A stretch of DNA of 64,000 bases, taken from contig SIHP01000015.1 in assembly GCA_004762155.1 (NCBI GenBank), positions 1-64,000 on the forward strand, given 5' to 3'. The stretch is from Flavobacteriaceae bacterium. GTDB lineage: Bacteria > Bacteroidota > Bacteroidia > Flavobacteriales > Flavobacteriaceae. A program made the position numbers and the translations under genes. Below are positions 1 to 7,995 of this stretch, one piece after another. Under the pieces are notes generated by a model that saw nothing but the letters and a program-made list of their open reading frames with translations, had not been told where the DNA came from and ran no database searches. How positions within the stretch are numbered: the first letter of the stretch is position 1; every line of letters begins with the position of its first letter.

Positions 1-75
1 CCAAATTAAATTTGATGTTTTTGAAAAGTTTTTTTCGCGATATTTATTATGAACTTCGTTACCTAAAACGGATTG

Positions 76-83
76 CAAATATA
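76..83 (-). promoter_or_regulatory. Leftward Bacteroidota -7 box (TATATTTG)
   Basis: On the minus strand these bases read TATATTTG, a perfect match to the Bacteroidota TAnnTTTG box. There is no start codon on the minus strand between here and base 1, so the transcript has a leader of at least about 70 nt that leaves the window. The leader reads as A-rich tracts with CGCG and AACTTTTC, which recalls the leaders of rRNA operons in this family. That identity is inference only. Confidence 0.5.
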
Positions 84-469
84 CAAGCTTTTTTTATCCC
101 TAAACAAAGAAAAATTAATTATTTTTTAACCTTAACTTTAAACCTACATAACAATCATTCAATGAACTTTTACCTAAGAAAATAACTACGTATTCCCCTT
201 AGCGGGTGCAAAACTACAACCCTTTTCTAACATAACAATAACCTTTTTTATGTTTTTTTTAAAAAAACATAAAACACTTAATAACAATATTTTAAAAACC
301 ACATTCTTAAAACCTTTTTTTAAACTCAAACCAATCCCTTAAAGAAACAAACACCAAACAATCAACCACGCTCTTTAAAACATGAAAAAACCTCAAACTT
401 TCGCTCGAGAATCATATCCAACCAAACTTTAAAAACTATATACTATCTTAAAACTACTTTATCTAATTA

Positions 470-523
470 AAAAAGGTTTCCGTTATCGTATATTGGGGAT
501 ATCATGAATCTAGAAACCTTTTT
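470..523. other. Long inverted repeat with 11-bp perfect arms
   Basis: AAAAAGGTTTC (470-480) pairs perfectly with GAAACCTTTTT (513-523) across a 32-nt loop. Each strand has a T-run at the 3' arm, so it could act as a terminator in either direction. No gene ends next to it, so it could instead mark the end of an unrecognised small RNA or be a mobile-element remnant. Confidence 0.4.
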
Positions 524-723
524 ACTTATTAGTGAACTTAATATAAAAAAGGGATTATATATCTTCTTAACACATATAATATGACACAACTCCTTTTATA
601 AAGTCACATCTTTTTGAAAATCAAAAAAAACTATCATTAATAAACACAACAACCTACATATACATACTTTTCACCAAACACAAAATCAATCTAAATTATT
701 TTTAACTTATTATACATTATATA

Positions 724-754
724 TTGTACAAAATTGTCTTTTACGATATCTTTG
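724..754 (+). promoter_or_regulatory. Promoter of the thrS-infC-rpmI-rplT operon
   Basis: TTG (724-726), a 20-nt spacer, then TATCTTTG (747-754) match the primary-sigma promoter of Bacteroidota. Transcription should start a few bases after 754, giving a leader of about 40 nt before the thrS ATG. Confidence 0.65.
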
Positions 755-798
755 TATTTCGAAATTTCCAATTGTAAGGAAACAATAAAAAACAAAGA

Positions 799-2751
799 AT
801 GATTAAAATCACATTACCAGACGGAAGCGTCAGAGAATTCGAAAGTAACATTACCCCAATGGCTGTTGCTAAAAACATTAGCGAAGGATTTGCTAGAAAT
901 GTCATTTCTGCAAACTTTAACGGTTCAACTGTAGAAACCACAACACCTTTAACCACTGATGGATCTTTGACATTATACACGTTTGATAATACCGAAGGGA
1001 AAAAGGCTTTTTGGCATTCATCTGCCCACGTATTAGCACAGGCTATTTTAGATTTTTACCCAAATGCAAAGCTAACTATTGGACCCGCTATTGACAACGG
1101 GTTTTACTATGACGTTGACTTAGGAAAAGAAACAATATCTGATAATGATTTCCCTAAAATTGAAAAAAAGTTTTTAGAACGTGCTCGCGAGAAAGCTAAT
1201 TTCAGGTTGCGATCTATTTCTAAAGCAGATGCACTAACATATTATAAAGAACAAGACAATGAATACAAAGTTGAGCTAATCGAAAACTTAACTGACGGAG
1301 AGATTACTTTTTGTGATCATAGTGATTTTACAGATTTATGTCGTGGTGGTCACATTCCTAACACTGGAATTATAAAAGCTATTAAAATAATGAACGTTGC
1401 TGGTGCCTATTGGCGTGGTGATGAAAAAAACAGTCAGCTAACTAGAATTTATGGAATTTCCTTCCCTAAACAAAAGCTTTTAACTGAATACTTAGAACTT
1501 TTAGAAGAAGCTAAAAAACGTGATCACAGAAAGTTAGGTAAAGAATTAGAGTTATTTACATTCTCGCAAAAAGTTGGTCAGGGTTTACCTTTATGGTTAC
1601 CTAAAGGTGCTGCATTACGTAATCGTTTACAAGACTTCTTAAAAGTTGCTCAAAAGAAAGCAGGTTATCAAGAAGTAATGACACCACATATTGGTCAAAA
1701 AGATTTATATGTTACTTCTGGACATTATGAGAAATATGGTGAAGATAGTTTTCAACCTATAAAAACACCCAAAATGGATGAGGAGTACCTATTAAAACCT
1801 ATGAACTGTCCACATCATTGTGAGGTTTATAACCACAAACCTTTTTCTTATAAAGACCTACCTGTACGCTATGCTGAATTCGGTACAGTATACAGATATG
1901 AGCAGAGTGGAGAATTGCATGGATTAACTCGTGTAAGATCTTTCACACAAGATGATGCGCATATTTTCTGTACTCCAGACCAATTAGATTCGGAGTTTAA
2001 AAATGTAATTGACCTTGTACTATACGTCTTCGGTTCTTTAGGTTTTGAAGATTTTACAGCACAGGTATCTTTAAGAGATCCAGAAAAACCAGAAAAATAT
2101 ATTGGCTCTGTTGAAAACTGGGAAAAAGCAGAACAAGCAATTATAAACGCAGCTAAAGACAAAGGCTTAAATTATGTCATAGAATCTGGTGAAGCTGCTT
2201 TTTACGGGCCTAAATTAGATTTTATGGTAAAAGATGCTTTAGGTAGAAGTTGGCAACTTGGAACAATACAAGTTGATTATAACTTACCTGAACGTTTTGA
2301 ATTAAATTACAAAGGAAGTGATAATGAACAACACAGACCTATAATGATTCATAGAGCTCCTTTTGGCTCAATGGAACGGTTTATTGCTGTATTATTAGAG
2401 CATACTGGTGGTAATTTTCCGTTATGGCTAACCCCAGAACAGGTTATTATACTGCCAATCAGCGAGAAATATGAAAAATATACTAAAAAAGTTTTAAATT
2501 CGTTAGAAAATTCCGAAATTCGCGCCCTCGTGGATGATAGAAACGAGAAGACAGGAAGAAAGATTCGCGATGCTGAAGTTAACAAAATACCTTTTATGGT
2601 TATTGTTGGCGAAAAAGAAGAACAAGAAGGCACTGTTTCTGTAAGAAAACATGGCCAAGGAGATATTGGAACATTTACTATAGAAGAATTTATTTCTCTA
2701 ATAGAAGAAGAAGTAGCTAAAACATTAGTTCCTTTTAACATAAACAACTAG
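799..2751 (+). CDS. thrS: Threonine--tRNA ligase
   Basis: Cytoplasmic class II aminoacyl-tRNA synthetase that charges tRNA-Thr with threonine using ATP. At 650 aa it has the full family architecture: N-terminal TGS domain (about 1-60), editing domain with the HxxxH motif (H73, H77) and a CRGGH segment near residue 182, catalytic core with MNCPHH (335-340; C337 is expected to bind the active-site zinc), and a C-terminal anticodon-binding domain from about 545. It is the first gene of a four-gene translation operon; the stop codon is 24 nt before the proposed infC start. The ATG start directly precedes the TGS domain. In other bacteria thrS is translationally autoregulated, but no tRNA-like operator is evident here. 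Confidence 0.98.
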   Translation: MIKITLPDGSVREFESNITPMAVAKNISEGFARNVISANFNGSTVETTTPLTTDGSLTLYTFDNTEGKKAFWHSSAHVLAQAILDFYPNAKLTIGPAIDNGFYYDVDLGKETISDNDFPKIEKKFLERAREKANFRLRSISKADALTYYKEQDNEYKVELIENLTDGEITFCDHSDFTDLCRGGHIPNTGIIKAIKIMNVAGAYWRGDEKNSQLTRIYGISFPKQKLLTEYLELLEEAKKRDHRKLGKELELFTFSQKVGQGLPLWLPKGAALRNRLQDFLKVAQKKAGYQEVMTPHIGQKDLYVTSGHYEKYGEDSFQPIKTPKMDEEYLLKPMNCPHHCEVYNHKPFSYKDLPVRYAEFGTVYRYEQSGELHGLTRVRSFTQDDAHIFCTPDQLDSEFKNVIDLVLYVFGSLGFEDFTAQVSLRDPEKPEKYIGSVENWEKAEQAIINAAKDKGLNYVIESGEAAFYGPKLDFMVKDALGRSWQLGTIQVDYNLPERFELNYKGSDNEQHRPIMIHRAPFGSMERFIAVLLEHTGGNFPLWLTPEQVIILPISEKYEKYTKKVLNSLENSEIRALVDDRNEKTGRKIRDAEVNKIPFMVIVGEKEEQEGTVSVRKHGQGDIGTFTIEEFISLIEEEVAKTLVPFNINN

Positions 2752-2775
2752 ATACTAATTTTAAATTTATAAGTC

Positions 2776-3336
2776 ATAGCAATTAGAAGAAAAAGGTCTA
2801 AGAGACCATTAAGAGTAATCAAAGAAGATCAACACAGAATCAACGAAAAAATAAGATACGTTGATGAAGTTCGTTTGGTTGGAGATAATATTGAGGTAGG
2901 TGTTTACGGCATAGCGAAAGCTAAAGAAATGGCCATAGAACAAGGTTTAGATTTGGTAGAGATATCACCTAAGGCAGTACCTCCTGTTTGTAAAATTATT
3001 GATTACAAAAAGTTCATGTATGAACAAAAAAAGCGAGAAAAATCTTTAAAATCTAAGGCTACGAAAGTCATTATTAAAGAGATACGTTTTGGGCCTCAGA
3101 CTGATGAGCATGACTATGAGTTTAAGAAAAAGCATGCAGTTAAGTTTTTACAGGACGGTGCTAAGTTAAAAGCATATGTATTCTTTAAAGGACGTTCAAT
3201 TATTTTTAAAGAACAAGGGCAAATTCTATTATTAAAATTAGCTCAAGAACTAGAAGAATATGGTAAAGTTGAACAAATGCCAAAGCTTGAAGGTAAACGT
3301 ATGATTATGTTTATTGCTCCTAAAAAGACAAAATAG
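2776..3336 (+). CDS. infC: Translation initiation factor IF-3, predicted AUA start
   Basis: IF-3 binds the 30S subunit, prevents premature joining of 50S and proofreads the start codon. The frame contains the conserved N-terminal RINEKI segment and the C-domain (PKAVPPVCKIIDY, GPQTDEHDYEFK). The only conventional-type start inside the conserved region is a TTG at 2875, which would delete most of the N-domain. Reading upstream, homology continues (AIRRKRSKRPLRV) to an in-frame TAA at 2770-2772. Between that stop and the conserved N-terminus the only codons are GTC, ATA, GCA and ATT, and no ATG, GTG or TTG. ATA at 2776, giving (M)AIRRK and 186 aa, is the best fit. E. coli infC uses AUU and is autoregulated through IF-3 discrimination against it; the same logic probably applies here. 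The exact codon is inferred. Confidence 0.9.
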   Translation: MAIRRKRSKRPLRVIKEDQHRINEKIRYVDEVRLVGDNIEVGVYGIAKAKEMAIEQGLDLVEISPKAVPPVCKIIDYKKFMYEQKKREKSLKSKATKVIIKEIRFGPQTDEHDYEFKKKHAVKFLQDGAKLKAYVFFKGRSIIFKEQGQILLLKLAQELEEYGKVEQMPKLEGKRMIMFIAPKKTK

Positions 3337-3391
3337 ATTACATTTTAATGTAATATACAATAATATAAGCAAGATAAAACGAAAGACAGAA

Positions 3392-3589
3392 ATGCCTAAA
3401 ATGAAAACCAAATCTAGCGCCAAAAAACGTTTCAAGTTAACTGGTACTGGAAAAATTAAAAGAAAGCACGCGTTTAAAAGTCACATCTTAACAAAGAAGT
3501 CTAAAAAACGTAAGCTAGCCTTAACACATGCAACATTAGTACACAAATCTGATGAAGCTAACATTAAGCAACAATTAAATTTAAAATAA
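3392..3589 (+). CDS. rpmI: 50S ribosomal protein L35
   Basis: Small, very basic 65-aa protein of the large subunit, starting MPKMKTKSSAKKRFK, which is the L35 signature. The frame is open upstream to 3314, but that extension (26 codons, overlapping infC) has no homology to L35, so the ATG at 3392 is the start. It lies between infC and rplT, the conserved gene order. Translation is probably coupled to L20-mediated autogenous control as in other bacteria, though no specific operator was identified. Confidence 0.97.
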   Translation: MPKMKTKSSAKKRFKLTGTGKIKRKHAFKSHILTKKSKKRKLALTHATLVHKSDEANIKQQLNLK

Positions 3590-3680
3590 TTAAATTTAAT
3601 TACAGGTAATTATTAACCATGGAGTTAGGCATTTAAAAGAATTATGAAAGTAATCGCCTACTACAAAAACAATTTAAATT

Positions 3681-4025
3681 ATGCCAAGATCAGTAAATTC
3701 AGTAGCCTCAAGAAAAAGAAGAAAAAAAATCTTGAAGGCTGCAAAAGGTTACTTCGGACGTCGTAAAAACGTTTATACAGTAGCAAAAAATGCGGTTGAA
3801 AAAGGAATGCTTTATGCATACCGTGACCGTAAAAACAATAAGAGAAACTTCCGTTCTTTATGGATTATGCGTATTAACGCTGGTGCACGTCAGTTCGGAA
3901 TGTCTTACTCACAGTTTATGGGTAAAGTAAAAGCTAACAATATCGAATTAAACCGTAAGGTTTTAGCTGATTTAGCAATGAACAATCCAGATGCTTTTAA
4001 GGCAATCGTAGATAAAGTAAAATAA
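3681..4025 (+). CDS. rplT: 50S ribosomal protein L20
   Basis: 114-aa basic large-subunit protein that binds 23S rRNA early in assembly. The N-terminus MPRSVNSVASRKRRKK and the RDRKNNKRNFRSLWIMRI segment are diagnostic, and the length is normal. It is the last gene of the operon and is followed 25 nt later by a strong hairpin terminator. The 91-nt gap from rpmI contains TTAGGC...GCCTA arms (about 3625-3660) that could be part of an L20 control element; this is only a suggestion. Confidence 0.98.
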   Translation: MPRSVNSVASRKRRKKILKAAKGYFGRRKNVYTVAKNAVEKGMLYAYRDRKNNKRNFRSLWIMRINAGARQFGMSYSQFMGKVKANNIELNRKVLADLAMNNPDAFKAIVDKVK

Positions 4026-4050
4026 GTTTAATAACCTTGCTTATACTAAA

Positions 4051-4079
4051 AACCCAAACTTAAACGTTTGGGTTTTTTT
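4051..4079 (+). terminator. Rho-independent terminator of the thrS-rplT operon
   Basis: AACCCAAAC (4051-4059) pairs with GTTTGGGTT (4066-4074) over a 6-nt loop, followed by a T-run. Confidence 0.9.
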
Positions 4080-4108
4080 AAATCAAATTTAAAATCTTAA
4101 TTATACTG

Positions 4109-4705
4109 ATGAAACTTTCTAAAACTATTTTCTTCCTATTTTTCAGCATATCAATTATTGCTCAAACACAACTATCAAAGAAACAAGTAGAATTATTGCC
4201 AAATACTATTGAAAATCAATTTTTAAAAATCTTTAAAAAAGGAAACAGTTGGCATGAATTTAAAATGATAAAGAAAACTGAATTTATTAGTTTTCAAAAG
4301 AATATTTTAGACAGTATTGCTACAATTAAGAAAGATGTTTTAACTAAACAAAAAACCATTGTTGAACAAAAGCAAAATATAAGTTCTTTAAAGAAAGAAA
4401 TTACTAGTTTAAATGATAACTTAACTATTTCAACATCAAAAGAGGATAGTATATCCCTTTTTGGTAATCAAGTAAAAAAAGGCTTCTACAACACTATTCT
4501 TTGGGGAATTATTTTAGGCCTTCTTCTTGCCTTAGTATTTTTCATCTACAAATTCAAAAATGGAAACAACCTCACAAAAGAAGCAAAATTAAATTTAGAA
4601 GAAATTGAAAAAGAATCTGAATTATATCGTAAAAAAGCTATAGAAAAAGAACAAAAATTACGCAGACAATTACAAGATGAAATAAATAAACAGAGAGGAG
4701 TTTAA
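4109..4705 (+). CDS. Membrane-anchored coiled-coil protein, function unknown
   Basis: 198-aa protein with a hydrophobic N-terminal signal sequence (about 1-19, ending IIAQ), a Lys/Glu/Ser-rich helical segment, one transmembrane helix near residues 130-153 (LWGIILGLLLALVFFIYKF), and a highly charged C-terminal helix. The tail (about 160-198) is predicted to lie in the cytoplasm and form a coiled coil. I recall proteins of this type in flavobacteria labelled as tRNA methyltransferase, but nothing here supports that: there is no SAM-binding motif. It stands alone between two hairpin terminators. Function cannot be inferred. Confidence 0.75.
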   Translation: MKLSKTIFFLFFSISIIAQTQLSKKQVELLPNTIENQFLKIFKKGNSWHEFKMIKKTEFISFQKNILDSIATIKKDVLTKQKTIVEQKQNISSLKKEITSLNDNLTISTSKEDSISLFGNQVKKGFYNTILWGIILGLLLALVFFIYKFKNGNNLTKEAKLNLEEIEKESELYRKKAIEKEQKLRRQLQDEINKQRGV

Positions 4706-4725
4706 AGTCTTCTTTCTTTAAGAAT

Positions 4726-4759
4726 AAAAAAGCAATCTCTAAAAAGAGATTGCTTTTTT
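4726..4759 (+). terminator. Hairpin terminator after the coiled-coil gene
   Basis: AAAAAGCAATCTCT pairs with AGAGATTGCTTTTT over an AAAA loop, with a T-rich tail. Confidence 0.9.
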
Positions 4760-4872
4760 ATTTACTCTATTTTATAAAATTCTACTATCATTAAATTTTT
4801 CTTAAAAAAATGAGAGTTCGTTAACAAAACTTAAGTTAGAACCCTTGATAATTTCATAAACACAACAAAAAA

Positions 4873-4903
4873 TTGGGTATTGTAGTTTGTTATGCTATAT
4901 TTG
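4873..4903 (+). promoter_or_regulatory. Promoter of secDF
   Basis: TTG (4873-4875), a 20-nt spacer and TATATTTG (4896-4903), both boxes consensus, 38 nt before the secDF start codon. Confidence 0.7.
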
Positions 4904-4941
4904 CACGTTTAAAAAAAAGAACTTGATTTAAATTATCGAAC

Positions 4942-7914
4942 ATGCAAAACAAAGGACTTATTAAAATATTTGCTATCCTATTTGGAATAGTGAGTTTAGG
5001 CCAATTATCATTTACATTTTTTGCCAACAAGGTAGAAGGTGAAGCAAATGATTATGCCAAATCTTACGTGAAAAATAATGATGATGGTAGAGCGCGTGCA
5101 AATGCAGAAAAAAAATACATTGATAGCGTTGCTAATAACGAGATCGTTGCTGGATTTACATACAATGATGTTAAGGAGAAAAAGCTAAACTTAGGTCTTG
5201 ATTTAGAAGGTGGAATTAATGCTATTATACAAGTATCTGTTAAAGATATTTTAATAGGATTATCTAACAAATCTAAGAATGAAAAGTTTAATCAAGCATT
5301 ATTAAATGCTGATGAAGCTCAAAAAAGTTCTCAAGACACTTATTTAGATTTATTTTACCAGCAATTTGAAACTATCGCTGCTAATGATTTAAAATTAAGT
5401 GATCCTTCTATTTTTGGAAATAAGTTATTAAGAGAAAAAATAAACTTCAAAAACACTAATAATGAAGTTAAGGTTGTTTTACAAGACGAAATTAATACAT
5501 CTATTAATACTTCATTTGAAGTTCTACGTAGTCGTATTGACAAGTTTGGTACTGTACAACCAAATATTCAAAGAATAGGTACTTCAGGTAGAATTCAAAT
5601 TGAATTACCAGGTGCAAAAGATATTGACCGTGTTATAAAACTAATTACAAGTACTGCAGAATTACAATTCTGGGAAGTACACTCTAATGCAGATGTCCAA
5701 AACTTTTTATTAACTGCTAACAGTAAAGTTACTGAGTTATTAAAAGAAAAAACTACTGAACAAGATAAGGATTCTACAAAGACATCAAATATAGAAGAAG
5801 AATTATTAGGTGTATCGGATGATTCAAGTGAAACTGCTGCTACTAAAAGTCTTTTCACATACTTATCTCCAAACTTTGCTCAAGGACCACAAGCTAGTTC
5901 TTTAATAGGACAAGCAAAAGTTTCTGATACTGCTATGGTGAATAGTTTATTAGGTAAAAAAGAAATTAAGTCTTTATTAACTAATAATTTAAAATACACA
6001 AAATTCTTATGGGATTATAAATCTGTTTTATCTCAAGACAAAACAACAGAAATAATTGGTTTATATGCTATAAAATCTAACAGAAATGCTAAACCAGCAA
6101 TTGACGGTGATGTAATTGCTGATGCGAAACAAGATTATGACCAATTAAGTAAACCAGTTGTATCTATGATGATGAACAGTACTGGTTCTAAAAAATGGGC
6201 TAAAATGACTGGTGATAATGTTGGTAAATTTGTAGCTGTTGTTTTAGATGATTATGTATATACTGCACCTATAGTACCTGGAGCCATAACTGGAGGAAGT
6301 ACTCAAATATCAGGAGGAGCAATGACAGTGCAAGAAGCTCAAGATATAGCTACAGTTTTAAAAGCTGGTAAATTACCTGCTCCTGCTCGTATAATTCAAG
6401 CAGAAGTTGTTGGGCCATCATTAGGTGAAGAGTCAATTAACAGAAGTATGTGGTCATTTGGTTTAGCTATTTTATTAGTTTTAGCCTGGATGATTTTATA
6501 TTATGGTAAAGCTGGTTTATATTCGAATATCGCTTTATTAGTAAACATCTTGTTTATTTTTGGTGTATTAGCGTCTTATAGCTTTGTGTTAACATTACCT
6601 GGTATCGCTGGTATTATTTTAACCATTGGTATGTCTGTGGATGCAAACGTAATTATCTTTGAAAGAATAAAAGAAGGATTAGCTAGTGGTAAAGATTTAT
6701 TATCTTCAGTAACAGAAGGATTTAGTTTTAAAGGAGCTTTATCTGCTATTCTTGATGCAAACATTACTACTTTCTTAACTGGTATTATATTATATGTTTT
6801 TGGTTCAGGACCTATTAAAGGTTTTGCCTTAACTTTAATGATTGGTATTGCTACTTCTTTATTTACTGCAATATTCATTACTCGTTTATTAGTTGATAGC
6901 GCTGTTGCTAAGAATACTAATTTAACGTTTAATACAAACATTTCTAAAAATTGGTTTAACAACTTAAACTTTGAGTTTTTAAAGAAACGTAAAATAGCAT
7001 ACTTTATTTCTGGTGGTATTATTATTGCTGGTATCATTTCTATCTTATCTATAGGATTAAAACAAGGAGTAGACTTTAAAGGTGGTCGTTCTTATGTTGT
7101 TCGTTTTGATCAACCAATGAATGCATCTAAAGTAGCTACTGAATTAAAAGATGCTTTTGGTAGTGCTCCAGAGGTTAAAACTTATGGTACAGACAATCAA
7201 TTAAAAATAACAACTGTTTTTAAAATTGATGAAGAAGGTCAGGAAGTTGATGAACAAGTACAATTAGCATTGTTTAGTGGATTAAAATCATACTTAGGAG
7301 AAACTACTTATGAAAACTTTAAGCCTGGTTTTGAAAAAAACAGTAATACTATAATGAGTTACATTAAAGTAGAACCTACTATTGCAGATGACATTAAAAA
7401 ATCAGCTTTATGGGCAGTTATAGGATCTTTAATTGTAGTATTCTTATATATTTTACTACGTTTTAGAAAAGTATCTTATTCTATTGGTGCTGTAGTTGCA
7501 GTTTTCCACGATGTTTTAATTGTATTAGGTATCTTCTCTATACTATACAAGTTCATGCCTTTTGATATGGAAATTGGACAATCATTTATAGCCGCAATAT
7601 TAACAGTAGTTGGATATTCACTAAATGATACCGTGGTAATTTTTGATAGAATTAGAGAATTCACTGAAGGTAAAAATACAATTAGTGCTAACTTAGTTAA
7701 CAAAGCATTAAATAGTACTTTAGGTAGAACCGTTAATACTTCTCTAACTACATTATTAGTAATGTTAGCAATCTTTTTCTTTGGAGGAGATAGTATTAAA
7801 GGATTTATGTTCGCACTTATTGTAGGTGTAGTTGTAGGTACGTATTCATCTTTATTTGTAGCAACACCAATTATGTTTGATACTTCTAAGGATAAAAAAG
7901 AAGATAACGAATAA
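4942..7914 (+). CDS. secDF: Protein translocase SecDF fusion
   Basis: Inner-membrane accessory subunit of the Sec translocon that uses the proton (or sodium) gradient to pull exported proteins across the membrane. The 990-aa protein joins SecD and SecF in one chain: TM1 (about 8-28), a large periplasmic P1 region including the LNLGLDLEGGI signature, five TM helices with GMSVDANVIIFERIKEG (D4-type motif, about 560-580), then a SecF half beginning near 690 with VDFKGGRSYVVRF and ending in GYSLNDTVVIFDRIRE and further TM helices. The fused form is usual in Bacteroidota. It is a single-gene transcript with its own promoter and terminator. Confidence 0.97.
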   Translation: MQNKGLIKIFAILFGIVSLGQLSFTFFANKVEGEANDYAKSYVKNNDDGRARANAEKKYIDSVANNEIVAGFTYNDVKEKKLNLGLDLEGGINAIIQVSVKDILIGLSNKSKNEKFNQALLNADEAQKSSQDTYLDLFYQQFETIAANDLKLSDPSIFGNKLLREKINFKNTNNEVKVVLQDEINTSINTSFEVLRSRIDKFGTVQPNIQRIGTSGRIQIELPGAKDIDRVIKLITSTAELQFWEVHSNADVQNFLLTANSKVTELLKEKTTEQDKDSTKTSNIEEELLGVSDDSSETAATKSLFTYLSPNFAQGPQASSLIGQAKVSDTAMVNSLLGKKEIKSLLTNNLKYTKFLWDYKSVLSQDKTTEIIGLYAIKSNRNAKPAIDGDVIADAKQDYDQLSKPVVSMMMNSTGSKKWAKMTGDNVGKFVAVVLDDYVYTAPIVPGAITGGSTQISGGAMTVQEAQDIATVLKAGKLPAPARIIQAEVVGPSLGEESINRSMWSFGLAILLVLAWMILYYGKAGLYSNIALLVNILFIFGVLASYSFVLTLPGIAGIILTIGMSVDANVIIFERIKEGLASGKDLLSSVTEGFSFKGALSAILDANITTFLTGIILYVFGSGPIKGFALTLMIGIATSLFTAIFITRLLVDSAVAKNTNLTFNTNISKNWFNNLNFEFLKKRKIAYFISGGIIIAGIISILSIGLKQGVDFKGGRSYVVRFDQPMNASKVATELKDAFGSAPEVKTYGTDNQLKITTVFKIDEEGQEVDEQVQLALFSGLKSYLGETTYENFKPGFEKNSNTIMSYIKVEPTIADDIKKSALWAVIGSLIVVFLYILLRFRKVSYSIGAVVAVFHDVLIVLGIFSILYKFMPFDMEIGQSFIAAILTVVGYSLNDTVVIFDRIREFTEGKNTISANLVNKALNSTLGRTVNTSLTTLLVMLAIFFFGGDSIKGFMFALIVGVVVGTYSSLFVATPIMFDTSKDKKEDNE

Positions 7915-7933
7915 TTTATAGTACAAAATATAC

Positions 7934-7968
7934 AAAACCGTTTTGAGTAACAATCAAAACGGTTTTTT
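7934..7968 (+). terminator. Hairpin terminator after secDF
   Basis: AAAACCGTTTTGA pairs with TCAAAACGGTTTT over GTAACAA, followed by a T-run. It sits only 12 nt before the next promoter box. Confidence 0.9.
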
Positions 7969-7980
7969 TCATTTAATGAT

Positions 7981-7988
7981 TATATTTG
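7981..7988 (+). promoter_or_regulatory. -7 box of hpt-adk, very close to the start codon
   Basis: TATATTTG is a perfect TAnnTTTG box ending 7 nt before the ATG at 7996, so the transcript would have a leader of only a few bases or none. No clear TTG is found at the usual -33 distance. Confidence 0.5.
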
Positions 7989-7995
7989 CAACCTG

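Larger units (their letters stand above)
1..798. other. Gene-free AT-rich region upstream of thrS
   Basis: No reading frame here looks like a gene. The stretch is very rich in A and T with long homopolymer runs. It holds three recognisable elements, listed separately: a promoter box facing left out of the window (76-83), a long hairpin (470-523) and the thrS promoter (724-754). The rest shows no tRNA cloverleaf, riboswitch fold or repeat that I can identify. Confidence 0.6.

Noticed and set aside
2875..3336. Short form of infC starting at TTG 2875
   Set aside because: It would lose the conserved N-terminal residues, including RINEKI, that are clearly encoded upstream in the same frame.
4109..4705. 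Annotation as a tRNA (guanine-N1)-methyltransferase
   Set aside because: The product has a signal peptide, one membrane helix and a coiled coil, and no SAM-binding or trefoil-knot motif.
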